In this document: in pieces, positions 21,353 to 30,880 of the stretch
Layout of the letters: every line of letters starts with the position of its first letter
Numbering within the stretch: position 1 is the first letter of the stretch
Source: Treponema sp.
GTDB lineage: Bacteria; Spirochaetota; Spirochaetia; Treponematales; Breznakiellaceae
Direction of reading: 5' to 3'
Length of the DNA: 62,930 bases
Assembly (NCBI GenBank): GCA_031266075.1
Contig: JAISBS010000110.1
Span: 1-62,930, forward strand
Translations under genes and position numbers: made by a program
Notes under the pieces: model-generated
The model's database searches: none
What the model saw: the letters and a program-made list of their open reading frames with translations, nothing else
What the model was told of the DNA's origin: nothing

Positions 21353-23068
21353 ATGGGCATCGCATACCGGGACGCATGGGGTTTTCTGGAAGAATACCGG
21401 GGGAAGTTTTTTCCCGGCCAGTGGCCCACCCTGCCTGAAATGCTGAGGATTTCCGTGTTCCGCTTCGGGGATCGCCCCTGCCTGACCATATACGAGCCGG
21501 ATCGCATCAGCCTGACCTACAACGAGAGCCTGGAGAAAATTGAGACGGTGGCCCGCTGGCTCCACAGCCGGGGAATCCGCAAAGGGGACAAGGTGGCCGT
21601 GACGGGCAAAAATTCCCCCGAATGGGCGGTGGCCTACATGGGAGTCCTCTTTGCCGGGGCGACGGTGGTTCCCATCGACTACCAGATCAAGGCCGAAGAA
21701 ACGGACCTGCTCCTTAAAACCTCACAGGCCAAAATCCTCTTTGTGGACGAAGAAAAATTCGACCGCTACGCCAAAAAATCCGGCGGCCTTACCGATGTAG
21801 TTTCCCTTAAAAAAGGGATCGGAACCTTCATCTACGATTTGGAAGGTCCGGCGGCGGAGATAGAGCAGGCCCTGGACACGGATTTGGCGGCGATCCTCTT
21901 TACCTCCGGGACCATGGGCAAACCCAAAGGCGTCATGCTGACCCACCGGAACCTGGTGGCCGACTGCTACCTTGCCCAGGGTAATATGCTGCTCTTCGCC
22001 ACCGATGTTTTTTACGCCCTCCTCCCCATCCACCACGCCTATACCATGCTGGCGGTGTTTATCGAGACCCTTTCTGTGGGGGCCGAGGTGGTCTTCGGCA
22101 AGCGCATGGTTACCAAGGCGATCCTCAAGGACTTAAAAGAGGCGAAGATCACCATGCTGCTGGGGGTGCCCATGCTCTTTAACAAGGTGCTGGCGGGAAT
22201 CCTCCGGGGCCTGAAGGAAAAGGGCCCCATTGTCTACGGCCTTATCTCCGCGCTGATGGGCGTCTCGGGCTTTATCAAAAAAGCCTTCCGGGTAAACCCC
22301 GGCAAAAAGATGTTCGGCTTTATCCTGAAACAGGCCAGCCTTTCCACCCTGCGGATCTGTATCTGCGGCGGCGGCCCCCTGGCGCCCAGCGTGTTCCGTA
22401 AATACAACCAACTGGGGCTGGATTTTGTCCAGGGCTACGGCCTTACCGAGACCAGCCCTATCATCAACCTGAACCCCATCGAAGCCTATAAGGAAACCAG
22501 CGTGGGCAAGGTGCTGCCCCAGACGGAGATGAAGATACTGGACCCGGATGAGCGGGGCATCGGCGAAGTTATCGTCAAAGGCCCTATGGTGATGCCGGGC
22601 TACTTTGAACTGCCCGAAGAAACAGCCCAGGTGTTTACCCCCGACGGCTTCCTCAAGACCGGAGACGTGGGCTATCTGGACAACGAAAATTATCTCTACC
22701 TTACGGGCCGGGCTAAAAACCTGATCGTTACCGAGGGGGGCAAAAACGTCTACCCGGAAGAAATAGAAAATGAATTCCAGTTGTATGAAGAGATCGACCA
22801 GATCCTGATCCGGGGGTATGAACTGAATAAAAAGATGAAGACCGAGGGGATTGAGGCGCTGGTGTACCCCAACCCGGAATTCCCCTGGAACTCCGCCGCC
22901 GGGGAAAACGCCAAACCGGATCAGGCCGCCGTCAAGACCCGGATTGAAGCGATCATCGCCGAGGTGAACCAGCGGCTTCTTCCCTATCAGAAGATAGCCC
23001 GGACCGTCGTCCTTGCGGAGCGGATGGAAGAAACGACCACGAAGAAGATCAAGCGGGACGCCGTTTAG
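21353..23068 (+). CDS. AMP-forming long-chain acyl-CoA synthetase (ANL family)
   Basis: A 571-residue adenylate-forming ligase that activates a carboxylic acid, probably a fatty acid, to acyl-AMP and then acyl-CoA. The ATG at 21353 follows AAGGGG at the right distance. The P-loop TSGTMGKPKG is at 184-193, followed by QGYGLTETSP, KTGDVGYLD and LTGRAKNLIV, all intact. The end KKIKRDAV contains the usual catalytic lysine region. Its gene ends 4 bases into the convergent ComFB-like gene. The exact substrate is not deducible. Confidence 0.9.
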   Translation: MGIAYRDAWGFLEEYRGKFFPGQWPTLPEMLRISVFRFGDRPCLTIYEPDRISLTYNESLEKIETVARWLHSRGIRKGDKVAVTGKNSPEWAVAYMGVLFAGATVVPIDYQIKAEETDLLLKTSQAKILFVDEEKFDRYAKKSGGLTDVVSLKKGIGTFIYDLEGPAAEIEQALDTDLAAILFTSGTMGKPKGVMLTHRNLVADCYLAQGNMLLFATDVFYALLPIHHAYTMLAVFIETLSVGAEVVFGKRMVTKAILKDLKEAKITMLLGVPMLFNKVLAGILRGLKEKGPIVYGLISALMGVSGFIKKAFRVNPGKKMFGFILKQASLSTLRICICGGGPLAPSVFRKYNQLGLDFVQGYGLTETSPIINLNPIEAYKETSVGKVLPQTEMKILDPDERGIGEVIVKGPMVMPGYFELPEETAQVFTPDGFLKTGDVGYLDNENYLYLTGRAKNLIVTEGGKNVYPEEIENEFQLYEEIDQILIRGYELNKKMKTEGIEALVYPNPEFPWNSAAGENAKPDQAAVKTRIEAIIAEVNQRLLPYQKIARTVVLAERMEETTTKKIKRDAV

Positions 23069-23784
23069 AGGTCTTCCTCATCGCCACCGGGGGGGAACAT
23101 ATAGAGGTCGGGGAGCTTGAAGGTCCGGCCCATGGAATAGGCGGCGGCGGACTGAATTTCGCTGATTACGGGAATTTTGAAAAAGTGGATCAGGGTCTCA
23201 AATTCCGGGGCTTCGATCTTGATGGAATATTCAAAGATCTTGTGAATATCCTCCGCCGCCGCGGGGATGGGGGTGGGCCAAAAGGTAAAGGTTCCCTTGG
23301 TATTGGAAACCAGATCGTAGGGGTTCTGCCAGTTGTTGTCTTTCATGGAAACCAGTTCCCCGTTGCGGTGGAGTTTCGCCCGTGCGTTTGACAGGGGGGC
23401 GAAGTTGGTCCCGCTGAAAAGGCGGCCCACAATGGTGGGGATGTTAAAAACCGGGGTTGTTGCCGCCGGAGGTGGCACGGCGCCGCCCGCGAGATGGACA
23501 TCGGGCCGCTGGTTGTGGTTTACCCGTTTCAGCCCCTCGTGAACCAGGGCGACGATATCGGCGTCCTTTTGCTGCCGCTGCAGGTTTTCTTGTTCAATCC
23601 GGGCAACCCCCCGGTTGGAAACAATATACCGCGGTTCGGTGCGGTTCAGCACATAACAGGCCGTGTCCATGCGGCACTGATAACAGAGGCAAAAATTCTC
23701 CGGGTTGCCTTCCCTGACGATAGAATCAAAAACCGTTTCTACCTTGGCAAAAACCATGTCTTCCGTTGTGTTATGAAGCTCCAT
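23065..23784 (-). CDS. ComFB-domain protein
   Basis: A 239-residue cytoplasmic protein. The ATG at 23784 is chosen because GGAGG lies 7 bases upstream. The N-terminal 65 residues form a late-competence ComFB domain: MELHNTTEDMVF, then FCLCYQCRMDTACYVLN with Cys32, Cys34, Cys37 and Cys43, and PRYIVSNRGVA. The rest (about 70-239) has no family I recognise. ComFB domains have been linked to cyclic-di-nucleotide signalling; a role in uptake or motility control here is speculative. Confidence 0.75.
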   Translation of the reverse strand: MELHNTTEDMVFAKVETVFDSIVREGNPENFCLCYQCRMDTACYVLNRTEPRYIVSNRGVARIEQENLQRQQKDADIVALVHEGLKRVNHNQRPDVHLAGGAVPPPAATTPVFNIPTIVGRLFSGTNFAPLSNARAKLHRNGELVSMKDNNWQNPYDLVSNTKGTFTFWPTPIPAAAEDIHKIFEYSIKIEAPEFETLIHFFKIPVISEIQSAAAYSMGRTFKLPDLYMFPPGGDEEDL

Positions 23785-23831
23785 ATCCGCCTCCATTATA
23801 AATTTAACCATTTTTCCGTTATATGCAATAT

Positions 23832-23863
23832 GGGAACTTCCGGTTAGGTTTCCAGCGGTTCCC
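23832..23863. repeat. CCGGTTGGGTTTCC-family hairpin overlapping the end of the HD gene
   Basis: GGGAAC...GGTTCCC arms around CCGGTTAGGTTTCC. The copy contributes the last codons and stop of the HD-domain gene (ends 23844). Confidence 0.5.
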
Positions 23864-25103
23864 AGCTATCAAAAAAGGACGGCAGGGCTTTTATGTCCGC
23901 TTCATAGGCGGAATCGACAAAAACACGGATCGTATACAAGGTTTTTGCGAAGGAATTCACCGTTTCCGTGCGAAAGGCGCTGGAGCTTTCGGTGAAACAG
24001 CAGCCCTCGTCCCGGACAAAAAGGCCCGTCTCAAAGGACACCGGTTCAGGGACATCGATAATCACCGCCTCCGGCGCTATGGATACCCCCGCTTCCCGCA
24101 GCTGCCGGGCGAGGTTTTCTTCGTAGCGGGACCGTTTGCCAATGTCCAAAAGGCCCCGGCATTTATTCTGATAGGGAAATTCCGCGGCGGCGGCGTAGAA
24201 CCGGCCCTCCCGGAGTTTGTCCGCCAGACAAAACAGGGGGTGGGAACGGCTGCTTATCAGGGCGAAAAGCCCCTGATCGTCCAGATTGTAGAGTTCCTCC
24301 GGCGCGATGACCCTGGATTCAAGGCCCGCCAAAAGCGCTTTTTTGATCATCGCCGTGGCGGAGCGGACCTGCCGGTGCCAGTATACTGTCCGGTACATGA
24401 GGTATTTGGAGAACAGGATCGACTCCACGCTGGGGATGCCCCGGCTGTCAATGTCTGTACCCCGTTCCGGGTGGGGGGAAAGGCGGGAAAGGATAAAGTC
24501 CACGTCCTGCGCGCCGTAGGGAACCCCGCAGTACCGGGCGTCCCGGTTCAGGTAGTCCAGTTTGTCCGGGTCCAGGGCGCCGGAAAGGAGTTTCCGGTAA
24601 AAAAGCAGTTCCCGGTCATTGCCGGGGAGGGAGGCGTCCACAATGGCGGCGGTCAAGTCCGGGGCTGCCCCCGCCGTTCCGATCAGGCTTTTCAGCGGTT
24701 CACCACGGATGATTTTCCCGGTTAGTTCCTCGTGGGGCCGGAGGGGCAGTTCCTTGAGGGAGTGGGTATAGGGGAAATGGCCCAGATCGTGGAGGAGGCA
24801 GGCGCAGAGGAACGAGAAAACCCCTTCGGCGCTGATCCACTCCCGGGCGCCCTGCTCCGCCAGATTTTCCAGGAGCCGCCGGCCCAGGTGGTAGACCCCG
24901 ATGGAATGGCTGGCCCTGGTATGGGTTGCGCCGGGGTAGACGTTGGCCACCGGGCCAAGCTGGGAAATCCGCGAAAGCCGCATGAAAGGGGCCGATTTGG
25001 TCAGCGCTGCCAGCGCGGGGGTCAGGTAGATATGTCCCCAGAGAACATCCCGGATGGGTTCGGTGAATCCTTCCCGCAGGGCGGTCAGCGGATCGGCGTG
25101 CAT
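23844..25103 (-). CDS. HD-superfamily phosphohydrolase (YwfO / dGTPase-like)
   Basis: A 419-residue metal-dependent phosphohydrolase. HTRASHSIG (61-69) supplies the first histidine, LLHDLGH (103-109) the HD dyad, and FPYTHS continues the family pattern, with DPDKLDYLNRDA further on supplying the final Asp. The layout resembles YwfO-type and archaeal dNTP triphosphohydrolases. The C-terminal 150 residues are less conserved. The last codons fall in a repeat, so the C-terminus may differ in relatives. The nucleotide substrate is unknown. Confidence 0.88.
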   Translation of the reverse strand: MHADPLTALREGFTEPIRDVLWGHIYLTPALAALTKSAPFMRLSRISQLGPVANVYPGATHTRASHSIGVYHLGRRLLENLAEQGAREWISAEGVFSFLCACLLHDLGHFPYTHSLKELPLRPHEELTGKIIRGEPLKSLIGTAGAAPDLTAAIVDASLPGNDRELLFYRKLLSGALDPDKLDYLNRDARYCGVPYGAQDVDFILSRLSPHPERGTDIDSRGIPSVESILFSKYLMYRTVYWHRQVRSATAMIKKALLAGLESRVIAPEELYNLDDQGLFALISSRSHPLFCLADKLREGRFYAAAAEFPYQNKCRGLLDIGKRSRYEENLARQLREAGVSIAPEAVIIDVPEPVSFETGLFVRDEGCCFTESSSAFRTETVNSFAKTLYTIRVFVDSAYEADIKALPSFFDSWEPLET

Positions 25104-25457
25104 AACCGCATACTAGCTTTCCCGTCTTTCCCTGTCCAGAGGCGCCCGGAGAAGCAGGCGAAACATTGAGCCTGTTTTTGCGATTTGGCAACACGGCGCC
25201 TCCCTCGATAAAGTACAAGTACCACCAGGGGGATAGCGGAAAAGCCGAAGGCTTTGGAGCTTAGGGGGGGCCAGACTAACGGTGTCCGCACACGGAAAAA
25301 GTACGGAAAGCGGCCCCCCCCCTTCTGGGGCTGCGTGTTCCGCCTGGTATGGATGCTCCCCGATCCGGGCCCTGGGTTTCAGCGCCTACTATTAAAAAGG
25401 CATAAAAATACGCTAGTTTAAAGGGGCCGGGTTTTCCGGTTTTTCAAGGAGGTTTTG
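25104..25457. other. Gene-free interval before the arginine operon
   Basis: About 350 bases holding the leader of the arg genes. It has several GC-rich dyads (for example GGGGGG near 25266 with CCCCCCCC near 25314) and an AT-rich patch at 25390-25420 where the arg promoter probably lies, but I cannot place clean -35/-10 boxes or a convincing ArgR box. Confidence 0.4.
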
Positions 25458-26582
25458 ATGATCGCCGGTGTGATAGGCGCAACTGGATACGCCGGGGCCG
25501 AACTGGTCCGGCTCCTTTCGGGGCATCCCGAAATTGATTCGCTGATTCCCGCTTCCGTGAGTTTTGAGGGAGAGCGGATTGAGAATCTCTACCCGAATTT
25601 TTTGGGGAAGGTTTCCGCGGCGCTGGTAAAGCCTGAGGACGCGGCGGCCCGGGCGGATGTGGTGTTCGCGGCGCTGCCTTCCGGAGTGGGGGAGTCCTAT
25701 GCGAAAACCGCCCTGGAGCGGGGGATTCCCTTTATTGACCTTTCGGCAGACTACCGCTTTGATGATGACGAGGGGACTTTTAGCGCCTGGTACGGCAAGC
25801 CCTACGGGGTTCCCGAATTGCGGCGGTGGTCGGTCTACGGTCTCCCGGAACTGAACCGGAGCCGTATCCGGGAACTGGCGGCGGGGAAAAAGGTGATCAT
25901 CGGGAACCCCGGCTGTTATCCCACCGGGGCCTCCCTGGGGGCTTTTCCCGCGCTGGCCCGGGGGCTTGCCGGGTCGGGGACCGTTATTGTGGATTCCGCC
26001 TCCGGGGTTACCGGCGGTGGCCGGGAGCCTGTCCGGTCTTTCCACTACCCCGAATGCGCCGATTCCACGGCTCCCTACAAGGTGAGCTGCCACCGGCACA
26101 CCCCGGAGATCAGCCGGAATTTCGCCGCCATGGCGGCTATGGCTGCTGGTTCCCCGGCCCCCGGCCCGGCGGTGATCTTTACTCCCCACCTCGTTCCCAT
26201 GAACCGGGGTATCCTCAGTACCATCTACATTCCCCTGGCCGAATCCTGGCGGGTCAAAAGCGCCGGAACAGCGGTGCGGCCTCCCTCAAAAGCGGTTGAG
26301 GAAAAAACCGGGGAAATCCGGGAGCTGTACCGGGATTTTTACCGGGACGAGCCCTTTGTCCGGGTTCTCCCTGCCGGGCTTATCGCCGCCACGGGCCGGG
26401 TGCGGCTCTCCAACTTCTGCGATATTTCGGTTCACCTGGACGCCGGGGGGAGCGTCCTTATCGTGGTGAGCGCCATTGACAATATGGTGAAGGGGGCTGC
26501 GGGGCAGGCGGTTCAGAATATGAACGTGATTTTCGGGTTTGACGAAACCTCGGGGCTCGCCGCGATCCCCGCGTCATTTTAG
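25458..26582 (+). CDS. argC: N-acetyl-gamma-glutamyl-phosphate reductase
   Basis: A 374-residue NADPH-dependent enzyme for the third step of arginine synthesis. The ATG at 25458 follows AAGGAGG. The nucleotide motif GATGYAGAELVRLL is at 7-20, and the catalytic cysteine is C153 in NPGCYPTG, with a downstream HRHTPEI. Slightly longer than typical (about 340-350), with an Ala/Pro-rich loop near 230. First gene of argC-argJ-argB-argD, with 10 bases to argJ. Confidence 0.95.
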   Translation: MIAGVIGATGYAGAELVRLLSGHPEIDSLIPASVSFEGERIENLYPNFLGKVSAALVKPEDAAARADVVFAALPSGVGESYAKTALERGIPFIDLSADYRFDDDEGTFSAWYGKPYGVPELRRWSVYGLPELNRSRIRELAAGKKVIIGNPGCYPTGASLGAFPALARGLAGSGTVIVDSASGVTGGGREPVRSFHYPECADSTAPYKVSCHRHTPEISRNFAAMAAMAAGSPAPGPAVIFTPHLVPMNRGILSTIYIPLAESWRVKSAGTAVRPPSKAVEEKTGEIRELYRDFYRDEPFVRVLPAGLIAATGRVRLSNFCDISVHLDAGGSVLIVVSAIDNMVKGAAGQAVQNMNVIFGFDETSGLAAIPASF

Positions 26583-26592
26583 GGGCAGTTTG

Positions 26593-27894
26593 ATGAAAGA
26601 AATATCCGGGGGGGTCTGCGCCCCCAGGGGCTTCCGCGCCGGGGGGGTCTGGTGCGGAATCAAGGCCGGTTCCCAAAAACGGGATTTGGGGCTTATCTAT
26701 TCGGAACAGTCCTGCGCCGCGGCGGCCCTGTTTACCGCCAACCGGGTGAAGGCCGCCAGCGTGCTGGTGAGCCGGGAACATCTGGCATCGGGGCGGCTCC
26801 GGGCGGTGATCGCCAATTCGGGGAACGCCAACGCCTGTACCGGGGAACCGGGGCTGGCGGCGGCCCGGCGCATGGCGGAACTGGCGGCGGCGAAGCTTTC
26901 GGCGAAATTTTCGGGGAAACCTTTGGCAAATATTTTGACAAATATTTTGCGAAAGGACGGCGGCATAGGGCCCGCCGATGTGGCGGTGGCTTCCACCGGG
27001 GTTATCGGGGTGCCGCTGCCCGTGGAGGCCATAGAAAACGGCATGGACGCTTTGGTCGCAAGCCTGAGCAGGGACGAGGCGGGCCACGCCGCCGCCCTGG
27101 AGTCGATTATGACTACCGATACCCGGAAAAAAGACGGGGCCCTGGAATTTGACCTTGGCGGCGTGCCGGTGCGGATCGGGGGTATGGCCAAGGGGTCGGG
27201 GATGATTCACCCCAATATGGCCACCATGCTCTGTTTTATGACCACCGACGCGGCCCTTTCCCCTCCGCTGCTGGACCTGGCCCTGCGCCGGGCGGTGAAC
27301 CGTTCCTTTAACCGGGTTACGGTGGACGGAGACACTTCCACCAACGACACGATCATCCTTATGGCCAACGGCGCCGCGGGGAACCATCCGCTTGCCAGGG
27401 AGGGCCCGGACTGGGAATGTTTTGCGGAAGCCCTGGAACGGCTTTGCGTAAAAATGGCCCGGGCTATGGCCAGGGACGGGGAGGGGGCCTCCCGGCTGAT
27501 GACCGTTACCGTGTCCGGCGCCGTGGATGAGGAAAGCGCCGCTCTTCTGGCAAAAGCCGTGGCCTCCTCCAGCCTGGTGAAAGCCGCCTGCTGCGGCGCC
27601 GATGCCAACTGGGGCCGGGTTCTCTGCGCCCTGGGTTACGCGGGGGTGGACTTTGATCCCGCCGCGGTGGACGTGGCTTTTCAAAGCGCCGCGGGGAAGG
27701 TAGCCGTATGCCGGGGCGGCGTTTCGCTGCCCTTTTCCGAGGACGCGGCGAAAAAGATTTTGTCCGCCGAAGAAATCGAAATTCTGGTGGAACTGGGCGG
27801 CCCCCAGGTAAAGGCGGGCGGGGCCGCGGCCACGGTCTGGGGCTGTGATCTGACCTGCGATTATGTCAAAATAAACGGAGATTACCGTTCATAA
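26593..27894 (+). CDS. argJ: Glutamate N-acetyltransferase / ornithine acetyltransferase
   Basis: A 433-residue self-cleaving enzyme that recycles acetyl groups from N-acetylornithine to glutamate, so the pathway here is the cyclic one. ATG at 26593 follows GGGGCAG. The autoproteolysis site lies in KGSGMIHPNMATML, with Thr211 becoming the nucleophile of the beta chain; STGVIG is at 134-139. Residues about 104-123 form an extra, AT-rich-encoded segment containing a 12-base direct repeat, not expected in the family. Whether it is bifunctional cannot be told. Confidence 0.94.
   Translation: MKEISGGVCAPRGFRAGGVWCGIKAGSQKRDLGLIYSEQSCAAAALFTANRVKAASVLVSREHLASGRLRAVIANSGNANACTGEPGLAAARRMAELAAAKLSAKFSGKPLANILTNILRKDGGIGPADVAVASTGVIGVPLPVEAIENGMDALVASLSRDEAGHAAALESIMTTDTRKKDGALEFDLGGVPVRIGGMAKGSGMIHPNMATMLCFMTTDAALSPPLLDLALRRAVNRSFNRVTVDGDTSTNDTIILMANGAAGNHPLAREGPDWECFAEALERLCVKMARAMARDGEGASRLMTVTVSGAVDEESAALLAKAVASSSLVKAACCGADANWGRVLCALGYAGVDFDPAAVDVAFQSAAGKVAVCRGGVSLPFSEDAAKKILSAEEIEILVELGGPQVKAGGAAATVWGCDLTCDYVKINGDYRS
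26927..26950 (+). repeat. 12-base tandem repeat inside argJ
   Basis: CAAATATTTTGA (26927-26938) is directly followed by CAAATATTTTGC (26939-26950). It is in frame and AT-rich in a gene of high GC, and encodes the repeated peptide ANILTNILR. Confidence 0.7.
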
Positions 27895-27905
27895 GGAGTA
27901 CATCT

Positions 27906-28760
27906 ATGAACCATGACCGGGCCGCGGTACTGATCCACGCCCTGCCCTATATACAGAAACACCGGGGTAAAACCATGGTGGTCAAATACGGCGGCAACGC
28001 CATGATCAACGAAGACCTGAAGGCGGCGGTGATCCAGGATGTGATCCTCATGGCCTGTGTGGGAATACGAACCGTGCTGGTTCACGGCGGCGGCCCGGAG
28101 ATTGAGGCCATGCTGTCCGCGGTGGGAAAGGAAAGCCGCTTCGTCCAGGGGCTCCGGTATACCGATGAGGAAACCATGGAGATCGTCCAGATGGTTCTCT
28201 GCGGCAAGGTGAACAAGGACATTACCGCCCTGATTCAACAGGCCGGGGGCCGGGCCATCGGCCTGTGTGGTATAGACGGGGCCATGCTCAGGGCGAAGCG
28301 GATCCGGGAAACGGATTTGGGGCTTGTGGGGGAAATCGCGGAGGTGGATGTTTCGGTGTTGAATTCGATTCTGGACTCCGGGACCATCCCGGTGGTGTCC
28401 TCCGTGGCCTACGGCATCGGCGAAGACGCAGGCCGGGCCCTGAACATTAACGCCGACACCGCCGCGGCAAAAATCGCCGCCGCCATGGGAGCGGAAAAGA
28501 TCCTCCTTATGACCGATGTGCGGGGCATACTCCGGGATGTCCGGGATCCCGATTCCCTCATCAAGGAGCTGACCCGTTCCGAACTGGAGGAGTTGAAAAA
28601 AAAGGGCGTGGTCAGCAAGGGAATGATCCCCAAGGCGGACTGCTGCTGCCTGGCCATGGACGGCGGAGTGCGGAAGGCCCATATCATCGATGGGCGGCTT
28701 CCCCATGCTCTGCTTATTGAACTTTTTACCGACGAGGGGATCGGCACCATGATTGTATGA
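27906..28760 (+). CDS. argB: Acetylglutamate kinase
   Basis: A 284-residue amino-acid kinase for the second step of arginine synthesis. KYGGNAM at 27-33 and HGGGP at 60-64 form the nucleotide and substrate loops; the C-terminal MDGGVRKAHIIDGR follows the arginine-sensitive kinase pattern, so feedback inhibition by arginine is likely. AAGGAG precedes the ATG. It starts 11 bases after argJ. The stop codon lies in the left arm of a perfect hairpin. Confidence 0.95.
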   Translation: MNHDRAAVLIHALPYIQKHRGKTMVVKYGGNAMINEDLKAAVIQDVILMACVGIRTVLVHGGGPEIEAMLSAVGKESRFVQGLRYTDEETMEIVQMVLCGKVNKDITALIQQAGGRAIGLCGIDGAMLRAKRIRETDLGLVGEIAEVDVSVLNSILDSGTIPVVSSVAYGIGEDAGRALNINADTAAAKIAAAMGAEKILLMTDVRGILRDVRDPDSLIKELTRSELEELKKKGVVSKGMIPKADCCCLAMDGGVRKAHIIDGRLPHALLIELFTDEGIGTMIV

Positions 28761-28800
28761 GTTTGCGCGGCAAACTCATACAACTGCCGTCTGTACGGCA
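28753..28800. repeat. Two hairpins between argB and argD
   Basis: TTGTATGAGTTTGC (28753-28766) pairs perfectly with GCAAACTCATACAA (28770-28783) around GCG. A second stem, TGCCGT (28785-28790) with ACGGCA (28795-28800), follows. They contain the argB stop and may set relative expression of argB and argD. The GAGTTTG...CAAACTC core recalls the larger repeats at 38.1 and 50.8 kb. Confidence 0.7.
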
Positions 28801-28811
28801 AAGGATAATGT

Positions 28812-30008
28812 ATGAGCGATGTGTTTATGAACACCTACCACCGGCTGCCGGTAAGGTTTGTCCGGGGGGAGGGCTCCTGGCTTTTTGATGCGGAGGGGAA
28901 AAAATACCTGGACTTCAGTTCCGGGATCGCCGTGAATTGCCTGGGCCACGCCTACCCGCCATTGGCGGCGGCCATAGCGGAACAGGCGGCGAAATTCAAC
29001 CATGTCTGCAATTATTACCAGAGCGAGGTGTCCGCCGCCTTTGCGGAAAAACTTGTCGCCGCCTGCGCCGCCGGGGGGATGAAAAAACTCTTCCTCGCCA
29101 ATTCCGGGGCTGAGGCCAATGAAGGGGCCTGTAAAATCGCCCGGAAATATTCGCTGAAAAAATACGGCGCCGGACGGCACCGGATCGTTACCCTCCGGGG
29201 CAGCTTTCACGGCAGAACCATCACCACTCTGTCCGCCACGGGGCAGGACAAATTTCACCGGGACTTCGGCCCCTTTACCGAGGGCTTCGCCTTTGTCCCC
29301 GGCGGCGACATCGCGGCCCTGGACAAGGCCCTGGACAAGGCCGCCGTGGCGGGCCTCCTTATTGAAGTCATTCAGGGGGAAAGCGGCATCATCCCCCAGA
29401 CCCCGGAATATATTGAAGCGGCGGCCCGGTTCTGCGCGGAACGGGACATTCTCCTTATGTTTGACGAAATCCAGTGCGGCCTGGGCCGGACCGGAACATT
29501 CCTCGCCTTTGAGCAGTACCACTACGCCGATGGCCGGCCCCTGAAGGCCGATGTAGTTACCCTGGCCAAGGGGCTCTGCGGCGGGATTCCCGCAGGGGCG
29601 GTCCTGGCGGGGGAAAAGGCCATGGACGTGTTTGAACCGGGCGATCACGGCAGCACTTTTGGGGGCAACCCCATTGCCGCCGCCGCCGGGCTTGTGGTCC
29701 TCAATACCGTTACGGATCCCGCCTTTCTTAAAGAAATCAGCCGGAAGGGCGACCGGATCATCTCCACGGTCAAATCCTGGAACCATCCCAGGGTAAAAGA
29801 AATCCGGGGCCGGGGCCTGCTTACCGGCATAGACATAGACGCCGATGCCTGGCCGTTTCTGGAAGCCGCCATAAAACGGGCCGGCCCCGGTACGCCGGGT
29901 CTCCTGCTCCTTTCCGCGGGTCTCCAAACCCTGCGCCTCCTCCCCCCCTACACCGTCAGCGATGCCGAAATAGACGAGGGCTTAAACATTATCAAGGAGA
30001 AGCTCTAA
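28812..30008 (+). CDS. argD: Acetylornithine aminotransferase
   Basis: A 398-residue class-III PLP aminotransferase for the fourth step of arginine synthesis; it may also serve lysine (succinyldiaminopimelate) synthesis. FDEIQCGLGRTG is the PLP-region motif and TLAKGLCGGIPAGA holds the Schiff-base lysine; GSTFGGNP follows. AAAGGA precedes the ATG at 28812. It ends the arg operon; its stop codon lies inside a 14-base tandem duplication. Confidence 0.94.
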   Translation: MSDVFMNTYHRLPVRFVRGEGSWLFDAEGKKYLDFSSGIAVNCLGHAYPPLAAAIAEQAAKFNHVCNYYQSEVSAAFAEKLVAACAAGGMKKLFLANSGAEANEGACKIARKYSLKKYGAGRHRIVTLRGSFHGRTITTLSATGQDKFHRDFGPFTEGFAFVPGGDIAALDKALDKAAVAGLLIEVIQGESGIIPQTPEYIEAAARFCAERDILLMFDEIQCGLGRTGTFLAFEQYHYADGRPLKADVVTLAKGLCGGIPAGAVLAGEKAMDVFEPGDHGSTFGGNPIAAAAGLVVLNTVTDPAFLKEISRKGDRIISTVKSWNHPRVKEIRGRGLLTGIDIDADAWPFLEAAIKRAGPGTPGLLLLSAGLQTLRLLPPYTVSDAEIDEGLNIIKEKL

Positions 30009-30024
30009 AAGAGAAGCTCTAAAA
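29997..30024 (+). repeat. 14-base tandem duplication across the argD stop
   Basis: GAGAAGCTCTAAAA occurs at 29997-30010 and again at 30011-30024. The first copy carries the last argD codons and its TAA; the second is untranslated. It looks like a recent slippage event. Confidence 0.75.
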
Positions 30025-30061
30025 ACCCGGCCAGGGCTTCCCGAAGTTCCCCCGGGCGCTT

Positions 30062-30832
30062 TTATGGCGGGATAAGTATCCACGCGGCGGTCGTGCAGCG
30101 GAGCGTACCGGCGGCGGAAAACCAGGAGCCGGGCCTTGATCCGGCGGGGAAGACCGGGATTTCCCCTTCGCCAAAAATCAGCGGGCCGGCAAAGGGAGAA
30201 GTCCCAATCCAGGGGCCGGGCGGAACGGGAATGGCGGTTTCTTCCCGCTCATCGGGAACAATGCGCTGTTTGCCAAAGCCCGAGGAAACCGTTTTCGCCG
30301 CCGCCGCTTTCCAGTCCACCGTCCAGGGATCCGCATGGAGTTTGTTAAAAAAAACCGGATCGTCGAACAGGGCCCGGAACCGGGGCCAGTCGAAATTCCG
30401 GGGCAGCCGGGGAACCGTGGTTTGGGGGCCGGCCTGTGCCGCATAGGCCGCATCAAGTTCCTGGTAGAATACGGCGTCCACTCCCCCCTGCCAGCTCAGG
30501 GAAAGGACGCCCCCGGAAGCGTCAAAAGGAAAAATCGCCCCTGCGGGCCGGAAGATTCCGGGGCTTATGTTCCTGCCGGGCCAGAACGGCCAGGCGCTGA
30601 CGGGGCTGGCCCAGGTCTGGGGCAAAACAAGCTCCGCGGGCCCCGCCGTTATCCGGCTTTCCCTGGCGCCGCCCGGGTTGATCCATTCGATGCGCCACCG
30701 GGGGTTTCCCAGGAGTTCCAGCCAGGCGGGCGGCAGATCCGGCAGTTCCAGAACATAGACGGGATCCATGAGCGGCCTCCCGCAGGCGGACAAAAGCAGG
30801 CCCGGTATGAGCCATAAAAACCGTGTTTTCAT
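30062..30832 (-). CDS. Putative lipoprotein of unknown function
   Basis: A 256-residue lipoprotein: MKTRFLWLIPGLLLSAC is a compact signal peptide with lipobox LLSAC and Cys17 as the lipidated residue. The mature chain is rich in Trp, Pro and Gly with no domain I recognise. It is convergent with argD and divergent from the gene at 30970. Likely envelope-anchored; function unknown. Confidence 0.7.
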   Translation of the reverse strand: MKTRFLWLIPGLLLSACGRPLMDPVYVLELPDLPPAWLELLGNPRWRIEWINPGGARESRITAGPAELVLPQTWASPVSAWPFWPGRNISPGIFRPAGAIFPFDASGGVLSLSWQGGVDAVFYQELDAAYAAQAGPQTTVPRLPRNFDWPRFRALFDDPVFFNKLHADPWTVDWKAAAAKTVSSGFGKQRIVPDEREETAIPVPPGPWIGTSPFAGPLIFGEGEIPVFPAGSRPGSWFSAAGTLRCTTAAWILIPP

Positions 30833-30880
30833 ACTCCCTCTATGGCGTCAACCGGCGGTTTTGCTTTAACTTTTTGAAAA

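Noticed and set aside
25104-25457. An arginine riboswitch, T-box or ArgR box ahead of argC
   Set aside because: No T-box core, no known riboswitch motif and only a poor match to an ARG box could be found.
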